Under the pieces are notes generated by a model. That model saw only the letters and a program-made list of their open reading frames with translations, was not told where the DNA came from and made no database searches. Shown here piece by piece: positions 1 to 5,886 of a stretch of 7,537 nt of DNA (position 1 is the first letter of the stretch; every line of letters begins with the position of its first letter). The DNA lies in NCBI GenBank assembly GCA_020425915.1, contig JAGQQZ010000032.1, positions 1-7,537 of the forward strand, written 5' to 3'. A program made the position numbers and the translations under genes. This DNA is from Planctomycetota bacterium. GTDB lineage: Bacteria > Planctomycetota > UBA1135 > UBA2386.

Positions 1-2
1 AT

Positions 3-599
3 CCCGTGCGCGCACGTAAGATCGCCGTCCCCCTCGCCGCGCTCCGCGATCGAATCTCGGCTTCTCAGTGCAAGAACCTCCTCGAGAAGGGGGTGAAGCA
101 CCTGTTCGCCCACGACGAACTCGGCGACCCGTTCCTTGATCTACTGATGACGGCGCAGGGCCAGAAGGGTGCGCTCGCGCTCGTCGAGAAGGCGCTTCGC
201 ATGCGTCGCGCGCGGAAGATCCCCGAGGCGCTCCAGATCCTCGCCTGGCTCGCGCTGCACGACCATCTCGACCAGGAGGGTCGATACCAGCTGGCGCTGA
301 CCCGGCTGCTCGCCGACGGCAAGCCGTCACTCAACGACGACGCGTCGGCGCCAGGCGGAGACGCCACGATGGGGTACTTCGCTGCGTTGGTTCGGGATTC
401 GTTCCCGGTGTTCGATCGACTGCGGAAGGAGTCGACCGTGCTGCCGGAGTCGCTCCTTCGGATGGGGCGTCACTTCTCGGCCGGCGTGGGGAACGAACGA
501 CGATTCGGAACCGACCTGCTGCAATTCGTCGCGGAGAAACACTCCAAGCAGCGCGCTGGCGAAGAAGCGAAGCTGGCGTTACGGGTCGGCGGGGTCTGA
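3..599 (+). CDS. Unrecognised helical protein, 3' part (5' end probably outside the window)
   Basis: The reading frame is open to the left edge and ends at a TGA at 597-599. A GTG at position 6 would give 197 residues, but no ribosome binding site can be seen because the sequence begins there, so the real start probably lies upstream. I do not recognise the family. The visible part has no signal peptide, membrane segment or catalytic motif. It is rich in Leu, Ala, Arg and Lys, with segments that look like paired amphipathic helices (about residues 20-105 and 120-190 counted from the GTG). These are separated by a short Asp/Gly/Ala-rich linker near residues 110-120. That pattern suits a helical-repeat or scaffold-like cytoplasmic protein, but no repeat unit is clear enough to name. 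It lies 145 bp upstream of the peptidase gene on the same strand. Coding is supported by the long open frame with strong third-position GC. The function is unknown. Confidence 0.6.
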   Translation, partial: PVRARKIAVPLAALRDRISASQCKNLLEKGVKHLFAHDELGDPFLDLLMTAQGQKGALALVEKALRMRRARKIPEALQILAWLALHDHLDQEGRYQLALTRLLADGKPSLNDDASAPGGDATMGYFAALVRDSFPVFDRLRKESTVLPESLLRMGRHFSAGVGNERRFGTDLLQFVAEKHSKQRAGEEAKLALRVGGV

Positions 600-654
600 A
601 TATCCTCCGTCGCTCCGACAAGTTCGCCCTCGAATCGGCTAAGTTGGCGGTGTG

Positions 655-682
655 GCGGGAGATTCCGTCGGGAAAATCCCGC
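655..682 (+). promoter_or_regulatory. Imperfect hairpin in the leader of the peptidase gene
   Basis: GCGGGA (655-660) pairs with TCCCGC (677-682). Inside it TTCC (663-666) pairs with GGAA (671-674), leaving a symmetric GA/AA internal loop and a GTCG tetraloop. No T-run follows, so it is not a standard intrinsic terminator. It sits 62 bp upstream of the ATG at 745, just after a weak -10-like TAAGTT (640-645). If transcription starts near 652, the hairpin would lie at the very 5' end of the mRNA and could stabilise it or serve as a protein-binding site. The pairing is seen directly; the role is inferred. Confidence 0.3.
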
Positions 683-744
683 ATTGCCCGGAACGTCGGA
701 GAAGCAACGTCGTCGATGACGGGAACGAGACGCTCAGAACACCC

Positions 745-1851
745 ATGATCGCCAAGTCCCACGCTTTCCTCACTCTCGCGGTTCTCGCCCTCCTCGGCTC
801 GACGTCGACGCTCGGGGCGCAAGACGATCGAATCCGTCCCGGCAAGTGGACGTCGAAGTCCCAATGGCCCGAGGGCTGGATCGTCTACGAGAGCCCGCAC
901 TACCAGATCCAGTCCCAGGTCGGGAAGGACAAGGCCAAGCGTCTCGCGAACCACATGGAGGCGATGTTCCGCCTCTACAAGAAGGTGTTCCCGCCGGGCA
1001 AGGACGGGTTCATCAAGAAGCCGGTGAAGCTGTTCAAGGATCAGGCGAGCTTCCAGGCCTACAGCGGCGTCGGTGGTGGCACGCTGGCCTACTACATGTC
1101 GGCACCGAACCGTGAACTCGTCGGCTACGACACCGGCGTTTGGCAGGACGAGAAGAAGCCCGAAGGTCCGACCACCGGCAAGCTGACGCGCAAGGAGATC
1201 ATGGATCGGCTCCTCAAGCGCGAGCCGATGGACTTCCTCGGAGTCATGTCCCACGAGGGATGGCACCAGTACTTCCACTGGTACGTCGTCTCGATGCTGC
1301 AGTTGCCGTCGTGGATCAACGAAGGCATGGGTGACTACTTCTACTGCGCCGTGCCGCCCTACGGCGCGAAGGGTCGCGACGCGAAGGTCAAGCTCGGTCG
1401 ACTCAACGATGCGCGCCTGCCGACGATCCGGGTCGCGGTGAAGCAGAACCGGCACGTTCCGTGGAAGAAGATCATCCGCTATGCGCAGAGCGACTACTAC
1501 GCGCAGCCGGGGCTGTGCTACGCGCAGGGTTGGGCGATGTGCCACTTCCTGATGGAGCACAAGGATCGCAAGTACAACTCGATCATCCCGACGTTCATCC
1601 GGCTCGTGAAGGACGACGGGAACATCGAAGCGTGCACCGATCAGGCGTTCCGCGGCATCGACATCGACGCACTCGAGGAGGAGTGGAAGGCCTGGGTGCT
1701 GCAGACCAAGCTGCCCGCGGACGAGAAGCTCGAGCAGATGCTCGACGACCTCGACAAGGAGGAGACCGAGGGACAGCCGGCGGGCGGCGGTGGCTCCGAT
1801 GCGCCCAGCGGGGATGGCGGCGGGATCTTCCCCGTCGACCCGAACGAGTAG
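745..1851 (+). CDS. Exported putative zinc metallopeptidase (gluzincin, MA-like/DUF1570 type)
   Basis: This encodes a 368-residue protein predicted to be exported and to hydrolyse peptide bonds with one zinc ion; the substrate is unknown. Residues 1-25 form a signal peptide: Lys4, a hydrophobic core about 8-18, and a likely cut near LGA-Q. The zinc-site signature is HEGWH at 170-174, with a third ligand Glu193 in NEGMGDYF. The spacing is exactly HExxH-X18-E, as in M1-like gluzincins, and the preceding LPSW is typical of peptidase MA/DUF1570 proteins. A helical C-terminal part (about 255-320, with YAQGWAMCHFL) also fits that group. The protein ends in an acidic helix (327-342) and a Gly/Ser-rich tail (346-360). 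The frame also opens at a GTG at 652, but that would put 31 polar residues ahead of the signal peptide, so I chose ATG 745, although no good Shine-Dalgarno sequence precedes it. Only three bases separate its stop from that of the convergent psd gene. Peptidase activity itself is inferred. Confidence 0.8.
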   Translation: MIAKSHAFLTLAVLALLGSTSTLGAQDDRIRPGKWTSKSQWPEGWIVYESPHYQIQSQVGKDKAKRLANHMEAMFRLYKKVFPPGKDGFIKKPVKLFKDQASFQAYSGVGGGTLAYYMSAPNRELVGYDTGVWQDEKKPEGPTTGKLTRKEIMDRLLKREPMDFLGVMSHEGWHQYFHWYVVSMLQLPSWINEGMGDYFYCAVPPYGAKGRDAKVKLGRLNDARLPTIRVAVKQNRHVPWKKIIRYAQSDYYAQPGLCYAQGWAMCHFLMEHKDRKYNSIIPTFIRLVKDDGNIEACTDQAFRGIDIDALEEEWKAWVLQTKLPADEKLEQMLDDLDKEETEGQPAGGGGSDAPSGDGGGIFPVDPNE

Positions 1852-1854
1852 AGC

Positions 1855-2628
1855 TCAGCCGATCGCGCGCCCCGTGCGGACCACCGTTTCCGGGGCGATG
1901 GTAGGGATCGGTGGGCCGCCGGGGCCGACGAGGACGACGACGGTGGACCCGAATCCGAAGCGCCCGATCTCGTCGCCGAGGGCGACCGTGTCGCCGACTG
2001 CGCGAGACGCGGTGATTCGGCCGACGTTGAGCGCGCCGACCATGACGACGATCGCGAGTTCGCCCGTTGCAAGTTCGAAGGTGAAGACCTTGCGTGCGTT
2101 CCGGACGAACAACTTCCCGACCGCCTTCACGGTCGGTGGGTTCACGGGGAACAGTGTGCCGGGAATCGAGCGGATGGAGCGGAGGGTGCCGCCGAATGGC
2201 GCGTGGACGCGATGGTAGTCGCCCGGCGCCAGGTAGATCGTGGCCTGGCTCCCACGCTCGAATGCGGTCGCGATGGCGGTGTCCGCGAGTAGTTCGGCGA
2301 CCGCATAGTCTTGCCCCTTCACCTGCGGGATCCGGCCATCCTCGATCGGTCCGGCGGTGACGATTCGACCGTCGCACGGCCAGACCAGGTCGCTCGGATC
2401 GATGGGGCGAGCGCCTTGGCGCAGTGGTCGAGCGAAGAACTCTGCGAAGCTCCGGAACGAGTCCAGCGGGGCAGCGAGTTCGTCGAGGTCCGCACCGTAT
2501 CGGTGAGCGAACCACGAGTAGGCCATCCGGCGCCACGCCCGTGGCAACGGGATCGCGGTCAGAAGGCCGGTCGTCCGTGACAGCGCGACCTTCGGGAGGG
2601 CCTGGAGCAAGAGCGAGCGCACGTGCAT
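1855..2628 (-). CDS. psd: Phosphatidylserine decarboxylase proenzyme
   Basis: This 257-residue enzyme decarboxylates phosphatidylserine to phosphatidylethanolamine, the last step of that branch of phospholipid synthesis, at the cytoplasmic membrane. The family matures by self-cleavage at a Gly-Ser bond, turning the serine into a pyruvoyl group. Here the site is FGST, with the predicted cut between Gly227 and Ser228, giving a beta chain of 227 residues and an alpha chain of 30. The other charge-relay residues are visible: Asp86 in PCDG and the histidines of YHRVHAP (His139 and His142). The N-terminal region has the usual FFARPL...RPID segment (about 64-77). The FGST form replaces the LGST of E. 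coli, a conservative change. An ATG at 2664 is also in frame, but ATG 2628 has a near-perfect ribosome binding site, so I use it. The protein is shorter than E. coli Psd (about 320 residues), mainly because the region before the cleavage site and the C-terminal tail are compact. No phosphatidylserine synthase gene lies next to it in this window. Confidence 0.96.
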   Translation of the reverse strand: MHVRSLLLQALPKVALSRTTGLLTAIPLPRAWRRMAYSWFAHRYGADLDELAAPLDSFRSFAEFFARPLRQGARPIDPSDLVWPCDGRIVTAGPIEDGRIPQVKGQDYAVAELLADTAIATAFERGSQATIYLAPGDYHRVHAPFGGTLRSIRSIPGTLFPVNPPTVKAVGKLFVRNARKVFTFELATGELAIVVMVGALNVGRITASRAVGDTVALGDEIGRFGFGSTVVVLVGPGGPPIPTIAPETVVRTGRAIG

Positions 2629-2636
2629 CTTGTCCG

Positions 2637-2645
2637 ACCTCCTCC
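2637..2645 (-). promoter_or_regulatory. Ribosome binding site of psd that decides its start
   Basis: Read on the - strand this is GGAGGAGGT, close to a perfect anti-16S match, with eight bases between it and the ATG at 2626-2628. It favours that ATG over the in-frame upstream ATG at 2662-2664, which would bury this site inside the coding sequence. It is by far the strongest Shine-Dalgarno sequence in the window. Confidence 0.85.
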
Positions 2646-2673
2646 GACCGGACGCAACTCGCAACTGGATTGT

Positions 2674-2702
2674 TTGACGAGTTCAGGCCGAATCGGGACG
2701 AT
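2674..2702 (+). promoter_or_regulatory. Weak candidate promoter for the LysM lipoprotein gene
   Basis: A good -35-like TTGACG (2674-2679) is followed after 17 bases by a poor -10-like GACGAT (2697-2702), matching the consensus at only three positions. If real, transcription would begin at or very near the ATG at 2709, giving a leaderless or nearly leaderless message. It lies in the 80-bp divergent gap (2629-2708) that must also hold the psd promoter, for which I see no convincing boxes. Confidence 0.25.
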
Positions 2703-2708
2703 GGGGCC

Positions 2709-3089
2709 ATGGGACGGTCAGTGGTTACGTGTGTGATGGTGTGGTTGCTCGTCGCTTGTCGCGGCGAGGTCGATCGTCCACCCGGGCCTGACACGCTCGT
2801 CCTGGAACTCGGCGGTGATCGCCCGTCCCTCCGGAACGTGCTGGAAAGCGTGCGATCGCGCACCGAAGCCGAACGCGGTCGGCTCGCGCCCGACCACGGG
2901 GAGAGCGAGCTCTCGCCTCGCCCTCGCGCGCCGCGCTACGCCGTCGTTCGCGACGGCGAGACGCTGAGCCAGCTCGCCCAACGAACGCTCGGGACCTGGC
3001 GTCGCTGGGAGGAGATCGCGGAGCTGAACGCCATCACCGACCCGAATTCGGTGTCGGCGAACACGAAGCTCCGGATCCCCAACGACTGA
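2709..3089 (+). CDS. Small LysM-domain lipoprotein
   Basis: This encodes a 126-residue protein with a lipoprotein signal: Arg3, a hydrophobic stretch at 9-16, and lipobox LVAC with Cys17 as the lipidated residue. After cleavage it should be anchored to a membrane by its N-terminus and face the periplasm. Residues 18-75 form a charged, Pro- and Arg-rich linker with a predicted helix about 40-58. Residues 77-124 are one LysM domain: RYAVVRDGETLSQLAQRTLG, then a helix with WEEIAELNAI, and the closing KLRIP. LysM binds N-acetylglucosamine polymers, so a peptidoglycan tether or a wall-associated accessory role is likely. No enzyme domain is attached. The start is chosen because ATG 2709 begins exactly at the signal sequence; the frame is open further upstream, but that stretch overlaps psd on the other strand. 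The ribosome binding site is weak (GGGG at 2703-2706). The gene lies divergent to psd and 103 bp before the nuclease gene. Confidence 0.88.
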   Translation: MGRSVVTCVMVWLLVACRGEVDRPPGPDTLVLELGGDRPSLRNVLESVRSRTEAERGRLAPDHGESELSPRPRAPRYAVVRDGETLSQLAQRTLGTWRRWEEIAELNAITDPNSVSANTKLRIPND

Positions 3090-3156
3090 TCCGCTCGGCC
3101 ACTGCGTGAAGGGTCGGAAAAGGCCCAAACCTGCGTCTTGCGGCGATGGAGGCAGC

Positions 3157-3183
3157 TTGCGCCGATCGGTCATCGGTTAGACT
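3157..3183 (+). promoter_or_regulatory. Candidate promoter of the nuclease gene with an inverted repeat
   Basis: A -10-like TAGACT (3178-3183, four of six consensus bases) and a -35-like TTGCGC (3157-3162) are separated by 15 bases, shorter than ideal. Between them is a perfect 5-bp inverted repeat, CCGAT (3162-3166) and ATCGG (3172-3176), with a 5-base centre; it could be an operator or chance. The TAGACT is only nine bases from the ATG at 3193 and no Shine-Dalgarno sequence is visible, which suggests a very short leader. Confidence 0.3.
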
Positions 3184-3192
3184 CGGCGTCCG

Positions 3193-4470
3193 ATGCGATT
3201 CGCACCGTTGACTCTCCTCGTGCTCGCTGCCACGAGCGGTTCTCTCCTCGGCCAGGCTCCGCCGGGCTACTACGCGTCGGTCGATGCGAGTAGTGCCGCC
3301 GCGCTCCGCGCGACGCTGCACGACGTCATCGACGACCACACCATCTACCCCTACACCGCGAGCAGTACCGACACGTGGGACATCCTCGAGTGGGCGGACG
3401 AGGATCCAGCCAACTCGAGTCGAATCGTCGACGTGTACCTGAACGAGAGCTACGCGAAGCAGGGCGGCGGCAACTCGTTCTACAACCGCGAGCATACGTG
3501 GCCGAAGTCGTACGGATTCCCGGATGGGTCGAGTTCCGGTCCATACACCGACTGTCACTCGCTGCGGCTGGTGAACGACACGTACAACTCCTTGCGCAGC
3601 AACAAGCCCTTCGACGATTGCAACGCGGGGTGCGACGAGGAGACCACCCTCGTCACGAACGGAACCGGTGGCGGGTCGGGGGTCTTCCCCGGTAATTCGA
3701 ACTGGACCGACGGACTGTTCACCGGCGGGCGATGGCAGTGTTGGGCAGGGCGGAAGGGCGACGTCGCGCGCTCGCTGCTCTACATGGACATTCGGTACGA
3801 AGGTGGTTTGAGCGGACTGGGTGTCGCCGAGCCGGACCTGATCCTGACGGATGACCGCGGTCTGATCGCGAGTTCCAACACCGGCCAGGACGAGGCCGTC
3901 GGATACATGGGGATCCTGTCGGTGATCGTGCAATGGCACTGGGACGATCCACCGGACGCCGACGAGTTGGAGCGCAACGACCGCGTCTACTTCCATCAAG
4001 GCAATCGCAATCCGTTCGTCGACCACCCCGAGTGGGTCGACGTCATCTGGGGCGGTGGTCCCAGTGGGCCGATCCCCGGCACGTTCTCGCGTTACGGCAC
4101 CGGATGCCCGAGCTCGACTCTGGCCATCCCGGTGTTGGCCGAGATCGTGGATCCGAGGATCGGTGACCAGCTGCTGTTCCTGGCCGCGAGTGCACCGCCA
4201 TCCACACCCGGAGCAGTGCACATCGGCTTCTCGCAGACGTCGGTCAACCTCGGGCTGATCGGTTTCCCCGCCTGCGACATGTTGGCGCCCCCGGACCTCG
4301 CGTTCGGGGCGACCTCGAGTGCGATCGGCATCGCCTTCCGGACCGTGGGAATCCCGGCCGACCCGAATCTCGTCGGAACGTCGCTGTTCGCGCAGTTCCT
4401 CTTTGCCGAGTTCGGCATCCCGTTGATCTCGGCGACCGAGGGCGGGCAGCTCACGCTCGGCACCGACTGA
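3193..4470 (+). CDS. Secreted endonuclease I-family nuclease with a C-terminal YGTGCP domain
   Basis: This 425-residue protein is predicted to cut DNA and/or RNA non-specifically outside the cytoplasm. Residues 1-20 form a signal peptide (Arg2, hydrophobic core 5-14, likely cut at LLG-Q). Residues about 25-287 match the endonuclease I family (EndA/Vvn/BsnA type, beta-beta-alpha-metal fold). The visible blocks are YNREHTWPKS at 97-106 with the presumed general base His101, TDCHSLRLVN at 119-128, GDVARSLLYMDIRY at 189-202, and HQGNRNPFVDHPEWV at 268-282, which probably supplies the metal-binding Asn. Four cysteines (121, 143, 147, 183) lie in the catalytic part and could form disulfides, fitting an exported enzyme. 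Residues about 298-425 form a separate module, starting FSRYGTGCP and containing FPAC (Cys361) and a GIPADPNLVGTSLFAQFLF block. I recall it as a common C-terminal domain of planctomycete exported proteins with unknown role, perhaps sorting or surface attachment. The gene converges on argH across 24 bp. Nuclease assignment is firm; the domain's role is open. Confidence 0.92.
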   Translation: MRFAPLTLLVLAATSGSLLGQAPPGYYASVDASSAAALRATLHDVIDDHTIYPYTASSTDTWDILEWADEDPANSSRIVDVYLNESYAKQGGGNSFYNREHTWPKSYGFPDGSSSGPYTDCHSLRLVNDTYNSLRSNKPFDDCNAGCDEETTLVTNGTGGGSGVFPGNSNWTDGLFTGGRWQCWAGRKGDVARSLLYMDIRYEGGLSGLGVAEPDLILTDDRGLIASSNTGQDEAVGYMGILSVIVQWHWDDPPDADELERNDRVYFHQGNRNPFVDHPEWVDVIWGGGPSGPIPGTFSRYGTGCPSSTLAIPVLAEIVDPRIGDQLLFLAASAPPSTPGAVHIGFSQTSVNLGLIGFPACDMLAPPDLAFGATSSAIGIAFRTVGIPADPNLVGTSLFAQFLFAEFGIPLISATEGGQLTLGTD

Positions 4471-4494
4471 CGCGCTGGGGCGCTCCGTCGACGC

Positions 4495-5886
4495 CTAGTC
4501 GCGCCAGGTGCTGATCTCTTCTGCCCACCGAGCGCACTCTTCGCGAACGCGCTGCGGGGCGGTCCCACCGATCGCGGCGCGTTGGTCGAGCACCTCGTCG
4601 AGGTCGAGTGCCGCGCGCATCGCCGCCCGATCGAAGCCGGGGAACAGCGATTCGAGTTCTTCGTCCGGGAGTGCTTCGAGTTCGACTTCCAGTTCGAGCG
4701 CGCGTTTCACGGCACGACCGACGGCTTCGTGGGCGTCCCGGAACGGCATGCCTTGACGAACGCAGAAGTCCGCCAGATCGGTGGCGTTCAGATAGCCTCG
4801 ACGGCTCTCCGAGCGGCAGCGCTCGACGTCGAACGAGGCGGATCGAACCGCGGTGGTGGCGACGACGATGCCGTCATCGGTCTGATCGATCGCGTCGATC
4901 AGACCCTCCTTGTCCTCCTGCAGATCGCGGTCGTACGCCAGGGGAAGGCCCTTCAGCGTCATCAGCATCCCGGTCAAGTGGCCTGCGACTCGGCCAGTCT
5001 TCCCGCGGATCAGCTCCATCGCATCCGGGTTCTTCTTCTGCGGCATCAGGCTCGACCCCGTCGCGACGGAGTCGTCGAACGTCAGGAAGCCAGCTTCGTA
5101 ACTCGCGAAGAAGATGTAGTCCTCCGCGAGCCGCGAGAGGTGCGTCATGATCATCGAGCAGCAGAACAGCGCTTCGCACACGTGGTCGCGGTCGCTGACG
5201 GCATCCAGGCTGTTCCGCGTCGGTCCGCCCGAGAACTCGAGCACTTCGGCGAGTCGCTCCCGGTCGACGTCGAATGCGGTCCCTGCCAGTGCCGCGCTGC
5301 CGAGCGGGCACGTGTCAGCGCGGCGCCAGAGGTCGATGAGCCGGGACCGGTCTCGGCCGAGCATCTCGGCGTAGGCGAGTGCGTGGTGTCCGATCGTGAT
5401 CGGTTGCGCCCGCTGCAGGTGTGTGTAGCCCGGAATCGGTGCGTCCGCGTGTTCCTCCGCGAGTCCGACCAGAGCTTCGATCAGATCCTGGAGATTCAGG
5501 ATCAGCATGGCGAGACGCTCGAACATCCACAGCTTGAGGTCGGTCGCGACCTGGTCGTTTCGCGATCGCCCGGCGTGGAGTCGCCGCGCGAGATCTCCGA
5601 CCTTCTCGGTCAGCTGCTGTTCGACGAACGAGTGGATGTCCTCGGCCGTGAAGTCGACCGTCAGCCCGTCCGACTCCCAGTCGCTCCGCAACTCGTCGAT
5701 CGCCGACTGCAGCCGTTCGACCTCGGTCGGTTCGAGCACGCCTGCCGCGCCGAGTGCCTCCGCCCAGGCCGCGTTCACCAGCAGGTCGAAGTGCGCGAGT
5801 TCGTGGTCGAACCCGATGCTGCGCTGGAAGTCGTCGAAGAACGGGTCGAGCTCCCCGTCGAATCGTCCGCCCCACATCTTGCTCAT
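4495..5886 (-). CDS. argH: Argininosuccinate lyase
   Basis: This 463-residue cytoplasmic enzyme splits argininosuccinate into arginine and fumarate, the last step of arginine synthesis. Length and start (MSKMWGGRF) are normal for the aspartase/fumarase superfamily member ArgH. The three conserved regions are all intact: HAGRSRNDQVATD at 104-116, GYTHLQRAQP at 153-162 with the catalytic-region His156, and the signature loop GSSLMPQKKNP at 277-287 carrying the catalytic serine. There is no fused N-acetylglutamate synthase domain at the C-terminus. Its ATG overlaps the argG stop codon in ATGA (5883-5886). A GGAG (5894-5897 on the - strand, seven bases from the ATG) lies inside the end of argG, so translation is probably coupled. 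It is the last gene of the argF-argG-argH run. The 24 bp between its stop and that of the nuclease gene contain no clear terminator. Confidence 0.98.
   Translation of the reverse strand: MSKMWGGRFDGELDPFFDDFQRSIGFDHELAHFDLLVNAAWAEALGAAGVLEPTEVERLQSAIDELRSDWESDGLTVDFTAEDIHSFVEQQLTEKVGDLARRLHAGRSRNDQVATDLKLWMFERLAMLILNLQDLIEALVGLAEEHADAPIPGYTHLQRAQPITIGHHALAYAEMLGRDRSRLIDLWRRADTCPLGSAALAGTAFDVDRERLAEVLEFSGGPTRNSLDAVSDRDHVCEALFCCSMIMTHLSRLAEDYIFFASYEAGFLTFDDSVATGSSLMPQKKNPDAMELIRGKTGRVAGHLTGMLMTLKGLPLAYDRDLQEDKEGLIDAIDQTDDGIVVATTAVRSASFDVERCRSESRRGYLNATDLADFCVRQGMPFRDAHEAVGRAVKRALELEVELEALPDEELESLFPGFDRAAMRAALDLDEVLDQRAAIGGTAPQRVREECARWAEEISTWRD
5883..5886 (-). other. ATGA stop-start overlap between argG and argH
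   Basis: On the - strand the bases ATGA contain both the argH start (ATG, 5886-5884) and the argG stop (TGA, 5885-5883). This 4-base overlap is a standard arrangement for translational coupling and supports a single message for the two consecutive enzymes. Confidence 0.9.

Noticed and set aside
652..744. GTG at 652 as the start of the peptidase gene
   Set aside because: It would place 31 polar residues in front of a textbook signal peptide. ATG 745 starts exactly at that signal.
331..1560. Long open frame on the - strand (409 codons) opposite the left-edge gene and the peptidase gene
   Set aside because: It is rich in Arg, Val and His with no family features. It lies opposite a gene with a signal peptide and an intact zinc site, and arises from high GC in the complementary frame.
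1595..2863. 422-codon frame on the - strand spanning the peptidase end, psd and the LysM gene
   Set aside because: It overlaps psd in another frame on the same strand. Its product is an Arg/Pro/Ser-rich low-complexity sequence typical of high-GC shadow frames.
3111..3126. GGGTC / GGCCC hairpin after the LysM gene as a terminator
   Set aside because: It has only five pairs, one of them G-U, and is followed by AAACC instead of a T-run, so it is too weak to call.
3034..4221. 395-codon frame on the - strand opposite the nuclease gene
   Set aside because: The nuclease frame carries a signal peptide and all endonuclease I blocks. The antisense product is Arg/Val-rich with no motif.
4471..4494. 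Terminator between the nuclease gene and argH
   Set aside because: The 24 bases contain only a 4-bp GGCG/CGCC pairing and no T-run on either strand.
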